Shown in pieces: positions 35,170 through 48,036 of a stretch of DNA of 64,000 nt. The translations under genes and the position numbers were made by a program. Under the pieces are notes generated by a model that was given only the letters and a program-made list of their open reading frames with translations, searched no databases and was not told where the DNA came from. Source of the stretch: Coptis chinensis (lineage: Eukaryota > Streptophyta > Magnoliopsida > Ranunculales > Ranunculaceae); contig CM027380.1 of NCBI GenBank assembly GCA_015680905.1, positions 18,680,001 through 18,744,000 on the forward strand, given 5' to 3'. Each line of letters opens with the position of its first letter. Position 1 is the first letter of the stretch.

Positions 35170-38100
35170 CCTAACCTGAAATTTTGGTGTCAGTCTTGAC
35201 TTCACAAATCTTTCCCAATCTTCCTGTCTAATATTTTTCTCGTGTTTTTTAGGGCGGCTTCAAAAGCATTTCAGTTTGTCTTTGTAGGGAGTGATATAGT
35301 ACCTAGTCAACCGACTCTTTGAATTCTTTCCATTTCTCACCAATATCTGAGATCGACACCCTTCTTTTCGCCTTCGAATTTTGGCCTATAAAATAAGAAT
35401 AAGCTATAAAGTTACAATAAACTAAGACTAATTAGACAATTAGTATTACAACCGAGCTATTTACCTTTATACTATCCCATAACAAGTCTCTCACTTCATC
35501 TCCGGGACAAAGATGCCAATTTTCATAATCAACAATAGAGATTCGACTCCGCTAACAAACCCGAAAGTAGCTTGCCAAATCCTTTTCCCTTCCCCTATAT
35601 CGCTGACCATCTTCATTGTATTGAACATTCAATAGTTCACCCTCTCTCATTTTGTTATCTTTTTTTGCATTGAACTCCTCTTCCTCGTCCTTTCTACACT
35701 TGAAGCTTGTGTATTGTTAACTTCCATTGGTGTATCTAAAGTCTCGCTAACTCCCATATCCTGAATCGAATCGAATTCTCCGATCCATGCCGATTTCCTA
35801 TATACCAAGTATAGACATGAAGACTTGAACCAATAACAACATATGAAATAAGCTAGGTATCAATAACTTAGACAATATTAATTAAACAATAATAAGACAA
35901 ATGATCATCCATAACATGAATTAAAGTATTAAGGCAAATATAAATATCAAAGTAGGTACGAATTCACATTTAATAACAATATTCAATAGTCAAATAATAA
36001 AGGAACAAACTTGTTCAAACATCTCCATAGAAAGGAAAAAATCATAACATGCTCTAACTTAATCGCTTTTGAGGTAGGGTCGACATAAGTCCCCTCACAA
36101 TCTACACGCGCATAAGATGATACTGATGCACCTGAACTAAGGAAGTCGACATCCGAAAGACTTTACTACTTGTATGATCTAGCTCATCCTCATTCCCTTC
36201 CTCAAGGTAGTCTCTTTCGAGGGAGTCCTCAAAGCTATTGACCATTTTGGATCGAGTTGGTCGTACATAAAAGACTTGCTTGGCCCCGAGAGGCCATCAC
36301 AAAAGGGTCTTCCTTATGTCCAATTCTACCAAGGTCAACAGAAGTGAAACCCAAATCGCCTACTTTGATGCCATTTCTGTTGTCAACCCACCACACTTAA
36401 ATACCGACTTTGAGTACCGATAGTCGAAAGCAGCCATATCTCAGTTATAACACCGTAGTAACCCATTTCTAAAAACAACGGGTTCTTATCCTTGGCACTT
36501 GAAATTTGCAATCGTTGTCGCCATTAAACCCACACCACTATTTTGGTTTACTAGTGAAGCTTCATGATCCTTCAGATGAAAACGGTATCCACCAATAACA
36601 TAGCCCTAACACTTTAGAACGCTCTCGACGAGGTCCTTGAGCTATAACTTTCGTGGTGTTTGAAAGTTTGTTACCGTAATCTGCTTTGCCTCCTCCTTAA
36701 CCCCGATTATCCAAGTTATCCAAGAATCTTAGTCGAATTTAGCAAAGTTGTATTAGATGTAAAATAATTTCAGATAATCTTACCCTTTGATTTAATCCAA
36801 TAAATGAATGTGCGAAAGGTGCTCATCTTGATACCATTTGGTCGACTTCACGAGGATAAGTAAGCTTTTAGGTGTTCCATATGCTTCCTATCAAGTTAAG
36901 AAAAAGCTTGGTCACCATTATCCGTCCTAGGTGAAATAAGGAAAAAAAAAAATCCTATACTAACGCATTTCGATATAAGGTTGAACGTCATTAGTGTTTG
37001 CCAAAACACATTGATGAGCTTGTTCCCAAGTCTTCTCCGACTTCAACAACATTCATACCACCAAGAGGCTTTCCCTTTAGAAATTGTATTTTCTTTTCTC
37101 CGTATCATTAGTATCCATGTTTCTAACTGATGGGACTCCCACAAAGATTCACTCCGGATAAGTACTCGCTAAGAAACTCAAATTTCTTCAAGGATATAAT
37201 TTTCAAAATGCATCCTTCCTCGACGATTTCGATTCAAGACGAGCCCTTTAGTATTTTCATGAACCTAATATTCAAAAAAAGTAACAAAAAGAGAAAATAC
37301 AAACAAACAAACAATCAAATTGATGAAGCTTTACTAAATTATTGAAAGTAGTTAATTCAATTTTCTCGTACTTGCCTCTCAAATGGATACATCCAACGAA
37401 AGAATACTTGGCCCACAAAGCTCAACCTCCCTTATAAGATGAACAGGATAGATGCACCATGACATCAAAGAACGATGGTGGAAAGTACATTTCCAAGAGA
37501 CATAAAGTGAGGACCAAATTGTCTTGAATTTCCTTTAATTTTGACACATCCACTACTTTGGTGCAAAGAGAGTTGAAAAGAAACACAACCGAAAGTGATG
37601 GTATACCTCGCGTGCTTTGGCAACACCGATCGTATTGCCAATGGAAGAAGTTGCTTTGATCAATATGTGATAGTCATGAGACTTGAGACCATACACTTTT
37701 AGATCTTGCATTGACACGCCGTGTCTAAAATGTGAAGAATATCCATCCGCACTTTGAGTTCACGCAAAGTGTTGCAAACCAAGCATTTTCTCAGCTCTAG
37801 ATAACGATGACATGCTTTGGTGGAAGATAAGTCCTATTTCCCTTTTCTCCGGTGCTAGTTCCTTCCTCATGTCCATTTCTAAGAGGTCTAGGCTTACTTT
37901 TGAGGTCATCTTTTGTCTTGTACTTAATGTTAAGTAGTGTGCGATGATGCTATCACAAATATTTTTCTCAATATGCATGACATCCAAGTTGTGTCGCATT
38001 AAGCAAGAATTCCCAATATTCAAGCTCAAAAAAATATGGATCTCTTCTTCCAATATTTACCACTTTCATTCTCATCGGAAGTGCTAGGTCTGCTTCTCTC

Positions 38101-40468
38101 GTGGTTTGTGACTCTTCATTGGATGCCTTTGACTTCTTTCTTGATGTTTTTGGCTTTGGAATCACCAGCTTTTGGTTTCCCATCTAACTTTCATCCCTTT
38201 GAGCTTCTCCGAAATCACCTCTCCAGCTTAACGGTCCGATGTGATCTTAACTCTTTGTCGACCATTAAATGCCTTCCTTTGCCTTCTCGATAATCCATGA
38301 TTTTTGAAGGAACTTTCTATGGGACTGATATATGTTTTATTCGAAAGTGTTTCAATCTTGTAGAATCAGTTTTCTCACCACATATTGGACAAGCAAGATA
38401 TCCCTTTGACACTACACCCAAACTAAATTTCCAAGAGCAGAAAATCATTGATCGTCCACGAGAGAACAGCCCTTAATGTAAAAGATTCTTGCTTGTAGGC
38501 ATCATAAACCTCCACACCAGATTCCAAAGAGCCTCAGAATCTTCAATTAAAGGTCTAAGGTAAACATCAATATCATTACCAGGTTTGCCGGGACCTCGAT
38601 ATCAACATTGTCGAAGATCGAAATTTTCTCTTCATACATAACCATGGAGGAAGATTGTAAGTGATCAACATAACCGCCAGCAAACTATGCCTAGAGCTGA
38701 GATTACTATGTGGATTAATCCCATCCTGCCGAAAAGAGCAAGTCGCAGATTTCTTGGATCTTCAAATAACTCTCGCCACCTTTTATCAACCTCTTTCCAT
38801 GCCGAGAATCTGCTGATGACGATTTGACCATCAACTTCTACTCTTCTATCTGCATGCCATACCAAATCCTTTGATGTCCGAGCGGATTGAAACATCTTTG
38901 CAAACCTTGGGAGAGGCGGAAAGTACCACAAAACTTTCGCAGCGCTTTTACCCTTCTTTTCCCCGATATCTCGATGTTCCACAAGTTGGACAACTAGTTA
39001 AATCCTTGTACTCATCTCCTCCTCAGAAAGTATGCAATCATTGGGACATGCATGTATTTTTTGAACTTCCATTCCAAACGTAGACAAAACATTTCTAGCT
39101 TTGGTCATGGATTGTGGCACTTCGTTATTATCCGCAACATTTTTCCCAACACCTTCAATAGCTTGGTAAAACTCGTGGTCCCACCACCCACTCATCGGCT
39201 TTCAAGTTGAACAATTCCACAAGGGATGATAACTTTGTATAGCTTTTGCAACCTTTTGTACAAAGGTTTCTCAAAGATCTTCAAGCAATTTACAAAGCTT
39301 TTCGTGATTCCCCGTGAAACTCTCATATGCATCATTAACCATTCTAACCGTGTCCCCAAAATCACATGGGGTTTCCATATCAAAGTCTTGACATGGAGGT
39401 TCATGCGGTTTCGACACTTCGACTTTCCACTGTGAGGCTTTTCCCCATGCCATATCCACGCTCGTAACTTTTTTTCAAAACCAACACGAAACAGATGATC
39501 CTTGATATCGCCCAAACTCGATGCAAGTGGTTCCCACAATTAAGGCATGGGCATCTTATGAAATTAAGATTGTTCGGGCTGCATGCTCTCCAAAGACATT
39601 CTATAAAATACTTGACCCCTTCCTCAGATTCATCGAAAAGTCTATCCATAGTCATCCAAGGCTTATCCATACTCAATGTCAAATTCAATACACAAGTACT
39701 ACATACACATGAAAAAGGTGATTAAGCAAGATAAAATCATGCAAATCACGATCGACCAGCGCGTTCCTCAATAATATATCAATCAACAATAAGCAAACTT
39801 TGCAAACTAATAGTAAAACAACAGGCATAAGAGCTTCTAAAATCAGTTTATGTAATGATAATGTACTTCTATCTCTTACTCATTCAAATAAACACCTTAA
39901 GCCACTAACAAAACCGTAAACATGAACTCCCAAGCCACTATACAAGCAACTACATGCCATCACTAGGCCAATATATCAATTAACAATAAGCAAACTTGCA
40001 AACTAAAAATAAAAATAAAACAACAGCATAAGTTTCTAAAACCAGTTTTATGTACGAAAATAGTCTCCATATCTTATTCTTTTTAGTCAAACAACTTAAG
40101 CCACTAAGAAAAATTGTAACTCCAAAGCCACTATATAGGCAACTACATGCCATCACCAAAGCCATTACAAGTTTTACCAGGCTACTAAAAGGCAAGTATT
40201 TGGTGAGAGCTAAAACCTTGCTAAACCTTTCATTGGACCACATTTTGACGATCGAGACAAGCATCTGCTATGGGATTTCATATAATTTTGGGACCTCACA
40301 TGGAATTCAATGAAAAATATCCCCAAGCAGCTTCAATGAATTATAATTTGAGGAATGCAAACACCTGATCAATGCACCTACTATATTGGGGAAGAAAGCA
40401 CTAAACACACGGCAGGCAGTGTGATACAAAATCTATTCGAATGATTCGCTCAAATTTATGTAGTAGTG
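35170..40468 (-). mobile_element. CACTA (En/Spm) transposon, left end uncertain
   Basis: A minus-strand transposase remnant occupies about 35200-39690. A CACTA-type terminus lies to its right: the + strand ends TTTATGTAGTAGTG at 40468, and its complement starts CACTACTACATAAAT. The start coordinate is only the end of recognisable transposase sequence. Plant CACTA elements cut and paste using a tnp2-type transposase. This copy is too broken to supply it. Confidence 0.75.
35200..39690 (-). pseudogene. tnp2-type CACTA transposase remnant
   Basis: From the N-terminus (right) leftward: a transposase-associated zinc region at 39401-39660 with MDKPWM and FIRCPCLNCGNHLHR; tnp2 core at 38665-38982 with LWYFPPLPRFAKMF and FEDPRNLRLALF; DVMHIEKNICDSI and LDLLEMDMRKELAPE at 37760-38000; a block at about 37370-37500 resembling the HLP/PVHL segment of the following domain; and a DUF4216-like part at 36230-36480 (WWVDNRNGIKVGDLGFT, RIGHKEDPF). 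The C-terminal part toward 35200 is poorly readable. Every domain is in a different frame, with many stops, so it is dead. Confidence 0.85.
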
Positions 40469-40505
40469 GAACCACAAATGTAACATACACTACACCATAA
40501 CCTGA
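40448..40505. repeat. Two CACTA termini 19 bp apart
   Basis: GTAGTAGTG ends at 40468 and CACTACACCATAACC begins at 40488, facing outward from two different elements with 19 bp between them. It marks the boundary between the transposase-bearing element and the element at 40488-43334. Confidence 0.65.
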
Positions 40506-41839
40506 TTTTTGTGACAGGTTTTTGAGGATTTGTGATGCCATATTGATAACTCATATTGATAACTTTCCCCTGAATCCTCGGCTCCACTCGGAATTAATGG
40601 GACAAGAGCGTGGTTGGCGAGTCCCTCAAAACATAGCCGAACCGTAGGTACCATTTATCCTTTTTAACCGCGATAGAACTATGCTAAGTTATTTTGCATT
40701 GAAAAATCCGAAAATGCTGGATTAAATATAATATCCATACTTCATCATTTTAGTTTGATTGGGATGACCTTCATGCATGCGCTTAGCTAGAAATTGTCCA
40801 TCATCTTGAATTTTGCCTACGCTTATATATCACTCTCCCCAATCCCCATCTATACCTCGAGTTTGCTTTGGAACCAAAGCCGCTGAATGTACCGAGGTAA
40901 TTGAACTTTTCAATTCAAAGCCACAAAGATCTCGCGTATGGTCTCAACTCTCCCATGTGATTCTCCCCATTTTTATCAACTACTTCGCTTCTAGTCTTAA
41001 ATAATCAATCATGATCTTATAGATAGAATTGCAGACCATATATATCATTCATCAATAACATTCACATTAAATGACATACATTGTTTTCTTCAATAGACGG
41101 TTCTCTTAAATGTTAGTAATGCTAATTCTAAGAGCACAAAATCTTAAATTACAAATAAAAGGAAATAGGCAAAATGACAAAACAAGATCTTGCCAGAAAA
41201 CATAAAAATTTCTTTCTAATCGCTATACATTTATCGTTGATCTCAAAATAACTAGCTAACGTGGTGCTAGTGTACTACACTGCTTGCTACATTTATTTAT
41301 CATTCAACATATATTTTCCCTAAGCATAGAACAAAATGCAGTTTTCATTTTTATTGTTTTATGAGTTTATTTTGCCCAGAAATAAAATTTAATTTCAAAG
41401 AACCTCCAAAATCTCCTCGACCGAAAAATGACTTTTCGCAGTGATTTCCAAATATGTCGAAGTCTCAAAACTTAGCATAGTTCTATGTAGTGAATATATC
41501 TTTTCGTCTCCTATTCGCTCCTCCTTGAGTTCATTCACTCAAGAGGAGAGCAAATGCCCATCGGGATTTTATGGCCTCAACGCGTGAGATAATGATTTGA
41601 TCGAACAAGTTCTCGTGTATCGATCTTGACACCTTTGAACGGACTTCCCTTTAGCTGCAGCTACAAACAACTCCTTACTTGCTACCAACTCCTTAATGCC
41701 CGACTCGCTCCTTCTGCCGACCCGTGAGTTCGCTTTTAGCCAGGCTACAAACTAGGGACTTGGAACTTGCTAGAGAAACTCGAATTGAAGCGCTTCACCG
41801 CAGATAACAAATGGGACTACTTGCCCTAGCCACTAGGTA

Positions 41840-42540
41840 TTAGGATACCTTTTACGGACTCTTCTAAGAATGGACTTCCTTGGTTTACATTTGCGAATGA
41901 CAATAATAAAGACATTCTTGTCGCTACAATGAGGAAAACTAATTCATCCGAGAAGTATGATCGCAGCTAGATATACACATTTTACTCCTTCCGCAAAGGT
42001 AAGAAAAAAAGTGGTGGTTGGATGAGCCATGGAAGTAAAGCTAAAAGTCTCGACTATGTTCCTAACATTGTCGGTCAAATGAAAGTGAATGGTTCTCAGT
42101 GCACCAAGTCCGCCAGATCTGATTCAGAAAATCAACTAATGGTGAGAGTTTGTTTTGTTCGAGGTTGAACCTAGAAAGGCAGATCAAGAAACATCAAGTT
42201 TCCTAACAAATGTGGAGCTTGCAGCCATTGTTATCAAGGTTCCGAAAGAGACGGAAGCAAGTCTAAACAGTGATAGACAGCAAATTGATAACCGTGAAGA
42301 CTTCATCAAGCATGAGATCATGAGAGAAATCACTTGATAAGAAACTCTCTTCTATTGAATATGTAATGAATGGACCTTTTTTGGAAGTCAAAGCCTTTCT
42401 AGCATTCTAGTGTTGTACTTCCTAGTGGTGTTCATGGCTTGTCACCTACGGGGATTACCTTCACCTCGCCGACGGATGGAGATCGGGCGGATCATGTGGA
42501 TGTGGAGGTTGGGATCTAGGCTGCCCAACTAAGAGTTCTT
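41840..42540 (+). pseudogene. Captured DUF3527-type gene fragment
   Basis: The plus strand reads, with breaks, NGLPWFTFANDNNKDILVAT, then IYTFYSFRKGKKKSGGWMSH, YVPNIVGQMKV, and in another frame EVEPRKADQETSSF and NVELAAIVIKVPKE. It ends with WRSGGSCGCGGWDLGC at about 42478-42525. This order and the Cys/Gly-rich WRSGGSCxCGGWDxGC signature are, to my knowledge, those of the plant DUF3527 family, whose molecular function is not established. A TAG/TGA stop and frameshifts (for example near 41970, 42163 and 42400-42470) make it a pseudogene. The N-terminal half is not recognised. Introns, if any, have been lost or are not visible. Confidence 0.7.
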
Positions 42541-43149
42541 TCCAATCATGATCAACGTGCTAAAAATTAGATTCCACCACCTTGAGTTGCGCCAAGAAAA
42601 ATTTGATATCTAGCCTCATCGAACAAATACGAGTTTCCTTTTACACTAAAATCCCCAAATTTTGCAAAGAAAAATTGCAATTTCTTATTTTTTTGTGAAC
42701 TCTATCAACAACTACCAATGATATAAAGCAAAAACAATTACTTTACAGCCAAAATTGAATTTAAATAGAGCAAAAACAATACCGATGGCGTCAAATTTGG
42801 GAGAGTCAGATTCTCACCGCTTTATCGGGTGACGATATTCTCACGCTTTTATGGGTGACGATGAGAGACCGATAGAAGTTGAAGAATGGAGGATAGAAGT
42901 TGAAGAAAAAAAGAGAGACCGAGAGAAGGTTAGAGTCCGGTTAGAAGTTTAGAGAGTTTTGGAAGTTGAAAAGACCCACCTAAGTTTGAGCGAGGGAGAC
43001 GGTTTTTGGCCCTACTTTCTAATATTAATTTTTCAAGGGGGTTTTGGTAGACTTTGTCCACGGTATGCTTAAGTTTTTTGCAGACATTAGCCACCTTTTT
43101 GTTCACATCGTAGGGTATATGAACATCAAAATACAAATTAGGCGATATT

Positions 43150-43334
43150 GGTTTGTTCCGTGGTATATGACATACTATATACCATCATTGTTATGAGACT
43201 AGTGGCTTTTGCTTTGTACCGAAATTAGAAAAGTTTTTCTTACCGTGGCATATGCCTATTAGCCACTGTTATTAGAGAAACAGTGGTATATGCACTTTGA
43301 CCTACCGTGGCTAATGAGCATTTATGTAGTAGTG
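43150..43334. repeat. CACTA subterminal repeats
   Basis: Four to five copies of a word like ACCGTGG(C/T)(A/T)(T/A)AT(G/A) or its complement occur in both orientations, for example near 43158, 43243, 43283 and 43303. Such clusters are the usual binding sites of CACTA accessory proteins. Sequence-level observation only. Confidence 0.55.
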
Positions 43335-43518
43335 TTAATTACAAATTACAATTTCAACAGTAGACACTGTCTTCAAAAAAGCGCACACAAAGTAATGATT
43401 ACTCTCCAGATACATTCTTTTTTGCTAGACATTTACTACCCACCCTCTTCCATGATTCCATCAGACTTGACGATATAAGTCAGGGGGATAATACAAATCT
43501 CTAAGTACACACAACCTT

Positions 43519-43541
43519 TTTTTTTTTTTTTTTTTTTCGAC
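43519..43541. repeat. Poly-T tract
   Basis: A run of about 22 T. It may be the 3' tail of a retroposed sequence on the minus strand, but no retroposon body is identified. Confidence 0.7.
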
Positions 43542-43660
43542 TCTTTCTATCCCTCTTCCATATGACTTGTTCCGTAGATCAATCATACCCAAAGAGTTTA
43601 CACTAAGGAAACAGAATTTGATTTCACCTAACATAGAATTAAGTTGCTTTTATTCGTCAG

Positions 43661-43781
43661 GTAAATTCCTCTCGCTGTTCAAATGCTCACGGTCCCCCCC
43701 CCACACACACACACACAAATTCCTCTCGCTGTTCAAATGCTCACGGTCCCCCCCCCCCCACCCACACACACACACACACAC
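43661..43781. repeat. Tandem duplication with C and CA runs
   Basis: Two copies of a roughly 55-bp unit: AAATTCCTCTCGCTGTTCAA, then ATGCTCACGGTC, a C run and a CA run. The C and CA tracts differ in length between units. Such tracts are prone to slippage and to sequencing error. Confidence 0.8.
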
Positions 43782-43847
43782 TCAACCGAGCAGGAAGCTA
43801 ATATTTCCATTCATGTGATTTCTCCCAATGTTTGACCTCACCAATGC

Positions 43848-43912
43848 CAATAATGCCATTTGGAAATCACTCCACTTGCCAATAACACCATTTGGAAATC
43901 ACTCCGCTGAAG
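43848..43912. repeat. Short tandem duplication
   Basis: GCCATTTGGAAATCACTCC and ACCATTTGGAAATCACTCC are 33 bp apart. Simple local duplication. Confidence 0.7.
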
Positions 43913-44392
43913 TTCATAATTATGAAAGAGTACACCAACCTTTCTTGAGCTTGAGTAAGCCAACAAACTCTACCAAACATTGGTAGACAATGGCTCCTCC
44001 AATCTAAGTTTTCATTTAGACAAAAATACTTGGTAGACAATGGCAGAAACAGTCCCAACCAACTATAATTTCAAAACCATCACATACTATTAAGATTTAA
44101 CTAATTCAATGGTATGTTTGATACATGGAATACTATAACAAAATTTAGAGTTAATCTAAGAGGCGATGGGAGAAGAGGAGTCCAATCATAGAGAATCTTA
44201 CCCTATGGATTTGTCCAGATCAACCCCCTCCCCATCTTACAAATTGACCCGAGGAAGAAGAAAATCCGTCATAAAACTTCCACCAATTTTTATTTTTATT
44301 TTTTATGAAATTCTCCATTAGATTTGATTACTTTGAAGAGAAATCAAACATACACCTAAAGGAAAGTAAACAGACTTAAAGAGACTTACCTC

Positions 44393-45616
44393 GAGAGAAG
44401 AAGCATCTTTGGTTTTTCTTACGCTTGACAAAATTACGAATATCCTTGGTGATTGAATCCACTTCATCCGCAGAGTAAGCTAAGAATGCAAACAATGTGA
44501 TAAGTCAAAAATAAAAAACAATGGAAGTTTGATAATTCAATAAATAAGAAGAAGAAGACAAATTTACGTGTTAGCGTTTAAGTAGCCATATTCTAAGATG
44601 ACGAAAATCATATATTTTCAAGACCTAATAGTGAATAACATATCGGCCCTCGGTGGAACAATTGACAAAAAGAACTTTAGACCAATAGCATTAGTAAACA
44701 ACTCGGCTGATTCCACTCCCAATGTAGCAAACTTTGTAAGATCATCTCAATCCGGCAAGTGATGGTTCTGAAAAGAATGTTCTCGTTCTCGTCCGGTTTA
44801 TGGGGCACTCCGCCGCTGCGATATCGGCCGTTGTTCAATTCGGACTTGATGTGCTCACTCATCGTATACGATTCTTAAATCAGTGTAGATCTTTGTGCGC
44901 CTCACTTCCGAAGATAGGTGGTGCAGGGGCAATCGATATGATATACCCAATGAAAATCGGTTAAAGGTGGTGAATGAAGAAAGAGATGGAGGTTCCATAT
45001 CTATTGTAAAGTTATCTAATCCAGTTACTGAATCTTCTTCCATCAAGTAGTGAGACAGAAAAGGAAAGACTTTCTGCTCCTAGGACAATGCCAAATGAAT
45101 AGACCCAAGAAGAGAAAGTTCACTCATTTGATCGGCGGTAATTGGTTCTGGCCCAGTCCCTCTTGCTTGGAGGTGTTTTCAACCAATCTACCCTTGTTTA
45201 TTATATGATGTATTCGAACGAATCAGTGGATCCCATCCGTTTTGTATGGAGAAGCAAGACTTCATTTAAGCAACGTCAATAAATGCTCCACGAAAGCTTT
45301 GTCAGATCTATCAAAGGGAGAAAAACCTCATCTGTGAACTCTTTTAAATCTTTTCTTCTGGCCAGATAATTCTCAAATCGTTAAAAATGTGAATATGGAA
45401 TAATAATAATAATAATTTGCTAAATAATATGATTGAATTTGCAAACACACAAACACACAAAAGAACAATAAAAAAAAAACGGAATAAGATGATTAAGCAA
45501 GATGATTTCGAAGAGATATGGAGAAGGTACCTGGTTTGGTGCACGAAAATGAAGAGTTGAGAATTGAGAACACCCACGGATAAGAGGTGGACGAAGAGAG
45601 AACGAAGGAAAACCAT
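44393..45616 (-). pseudogene. Unidentified multi-exon gene or gene remnant
   Basis: On the minus strand a possible first exon (45531-45616) encodes a hydrophobic, signal-like start, MVFLRSLFVHLLSVGVLNSQ, and ends at a plausible donor (CCAG/GTACC). Another open block at 44855-45046 encodes MEEDSVTGLDNFTIDMEPPS and more. A clean internal-exon candidate at about 44393-44483 has an acceptor (TTCTTAG), the reading SADEVDSITKDIRNFVKRKK and a donor (CTCGAG/GTAAGT). Stops fall between the blocks. I do not recognise the family. It may be a real small gene, a damaged one, or a captured fragment. Confidence 0.35.
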
Positions 45617-45619
45617 AAT

Positions 45620-46484
45620 GTTTTCGCTGTTTTGAAAAACCTTTGGGTTTTTTTTTTCTTTTTTCTTAAGTGAGAACCAAGAGACGATGAGTTTTCACAA
45701 TTAACCTCTCTAATTAATTCCTAATCCAACGTGGCAACATGGCAACCCTTGATTTATACCCCTGAAACTCAATCCCAGCCGCGAGTCAGGAAACAACTTT
45801 GTTTTGTTAGGTTGATAATAATCTATGAAAATCAACCGTCTATATTTGGTACGTTCCAATGTGTTATAAATGATAAAATTATCTATGTTTTGTGCAGATA
45901 TAATCTATTTTCATTGAATAAATTTAAAGCCTCTATATATCAGGGACAGGGATGTTGCTTAGGAGTTAGGAAATAGGTCCAAGACCTCAGAATGAATCAC
46001 GTCGATATCTAAAGTTTTATGACCTCTACATCATACAAAAGAGACACCTACACGAAGACTTGTTTTCGCTTTGGACCGTCCACCTAAGTTGCCACGTTTC
46101 TGTCCAGCTGGCCCGAAATCCATCATTACCAGCTGTGAAGGTTAATCGTCTAATCGAGCAAGGAGCAAGAAGTCAAGAACCCACCATAGAGAAATTTGGA
46201 CTGAAAGCTATAGCCACCAGGCCAGAAGAATGTTTAAAATAATTGCACGAGTACGTACAAAATGCAAACTCCATAGATATCGTTGAGTTTCAAACCCGCA
46301 CTAGTGACCCACAAGCTCATGTGCAAGGTTGACATATTCAACTATCCATACAAATTCAATAATTTATTACACCTCAATTTATAAAAGAAACCTATCACTA
46401 GATGGTTCTCAATTTGTTGAGGCGCTCTGTCTCCAGGTTAAGCCTTTTTATTATATAACTTTCGTTTCTTAGGAGCAATGCAGG
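45620..46484. other. Spacer, no gene supported
   Basis: AT-rich single-copy-looking DNA. Short frames (for example 46060-46242) show no recognisable domain or splice context. Continues beyond the solo LTR at 50095. Confidence 0.5.
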
Positions 46485-47934
46485 TGTAACGCCCGTATTT
46501 AAAATACGTATTTAGTTATTAATTTATTAATTTAATTATTATTTAAAATTGGTTGGATTGACTCGTGACATGGGTCCGATTTCGGCCCGAGTCCTGTGTT
46601 GGGGCTTGTTTTGAACCCAAGATATAATCACATCGTTCTGAGAATAGGGTTTTAGAAATAAAAAAATAATAAAAATGGAGGTAGAGCTAGAAGCTTGTTT
46701 GCTCGGCGTTGAGCCCCGCTGCACTACGGTAGAAATTCGCCGAGTTGAGTTTTATTATAGGTGAGTAGCTATTTTTGCTATTTCAACCGGGTTATAGTTT
46801 TCGTGTATCGGGTGTATAGGTTTACGCTTTTATAATGCTCATTATCCGGTTTTATTCCGGCGTGTTCGGCCGTGTGTTGTTAAAACTTTAGTGAAATATC
46901 GAATTGTAATTGAACCGGCCGGGCGAACCGGTTGGGCTGATTAATGGCGCTAAAGCCCCAAAGAAAAGAATCCTCCTCTCAGATTTGATCGCGGATACCG
47001 TAGGGCGTTATGATTTTATTTGAACCGTTAGTTTGTGTTATCTTTGTTGATTTGAGTTTGGAATGAGGGTCGCCGATTTGGTGTTGGAGAGTTGGGTAGT
47101 CATTTGAAGCTTGAGAAAGCTTGAACAAATGTTAATGGGCTTGCCCAAACAAAACACCGAGAATATAGTTTGAACTATTTTTGTCGATTTTGGTGGTTGA
47201 ACTCTTGTGCCATGACTTTGTATTTCTTGGTTTGATGTTGATTGGGTGGGGTCAGGCCGAGTGGAGCTTGAAGAACCATTAATGGTGGCAAATTTATGTC
47301 CAGATCTAGTTTTGGGGAAGTTTAGATTTAAGGAATTGAGGTTTATGCCTTAATTAAAGTTATAGGGTTTTTGTTTGTGAGTTAAACCGATGTGATGAAG
47401 TTGGAGGAGGAGGAGAGCTTGTGGTGGCCGAAATTTGGGCTGGTGGTGGAGGCTGTTGGAGAAGATGAATAGTAATTTCGGGTTGGGCTTGGGCCTTAGC
47501 AAGTTTAAATTGGTTGGGCCAAAACTTTATATTTATATTGGGCCGGTTCTATTTCTTCTTTGGGCGAAATCTAATTTAAGTGGTTGGGCCTTTAGCTAGT
47601 TTAGAGTGTTTTGTTTGGGCCCTTTTCTATTTTGTTTTGTTGGGTCGGTTTCATTTTTGTTTTGATTTGATTGGGTTCAAATTTCAGGGCAAACTTCGGT
47701 TGTTTTTTGGGCGGTTCGATTTAAAGTTTTTTGGCCGAGTTTAATATTTTCTTTTGGGCATCCATAGGACTTAAAATAGAACTATTTGGGTTTTTCAACA
47801 TTTAGAGTTTCGGGTTCTAAGGTTTGGGCTTGGCTTTAGGTCCGAACCATTACCTTAGTCATGAGCCAATGAGCCATGCACATTGACCTTAGCCATGAAC
47901 CATGGCTATGACCACAACCCGTCGAACACAGAAA

Positions 47935-48036
47935 ATGATGTTTGACTTTGACAATGATGTGTTGACTTTGACCTTTGACCATTGACCGCTTAACTTTGAT
48001 CGCTTGACCATTGACCTTTGACTTTGACTTTTCTAG
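47935..48036. repeat. TTGAC-rich array in the solo LTR
   Basis: About ten copies of TTGACC/TTGACT/TTGACA lie within 100 bp. TTGAC(C/T) is the WRKY-factor W-box core. The matching array in the other LTR is 55556-55795. Confidence 0.75.

Larger units (their letters stand above)
40488..43334. mobile_element. CACTA-like element carrying a host-gene fragment
   Basis: The left terminus is CACTACACCATAA; the right terminus, complemented, is CACTACTACATAA, 11 of 13 positions alike. The three bases outside are ATA and TTA, one mismatch from a 3-bp duplication. Subterminal repeats with the word CCGTGGYATATG or CCGTGGCTAATG cluster at 43150-43320. Inside there is no transposase but a plus-strand fragment of a plant DUF3527-type gene (41840-42540). 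This fits a Pack-CACTA, a non-autonomous element that has picked up gene sequence. The boundary call is moderately secure. Confidence 0.6.
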
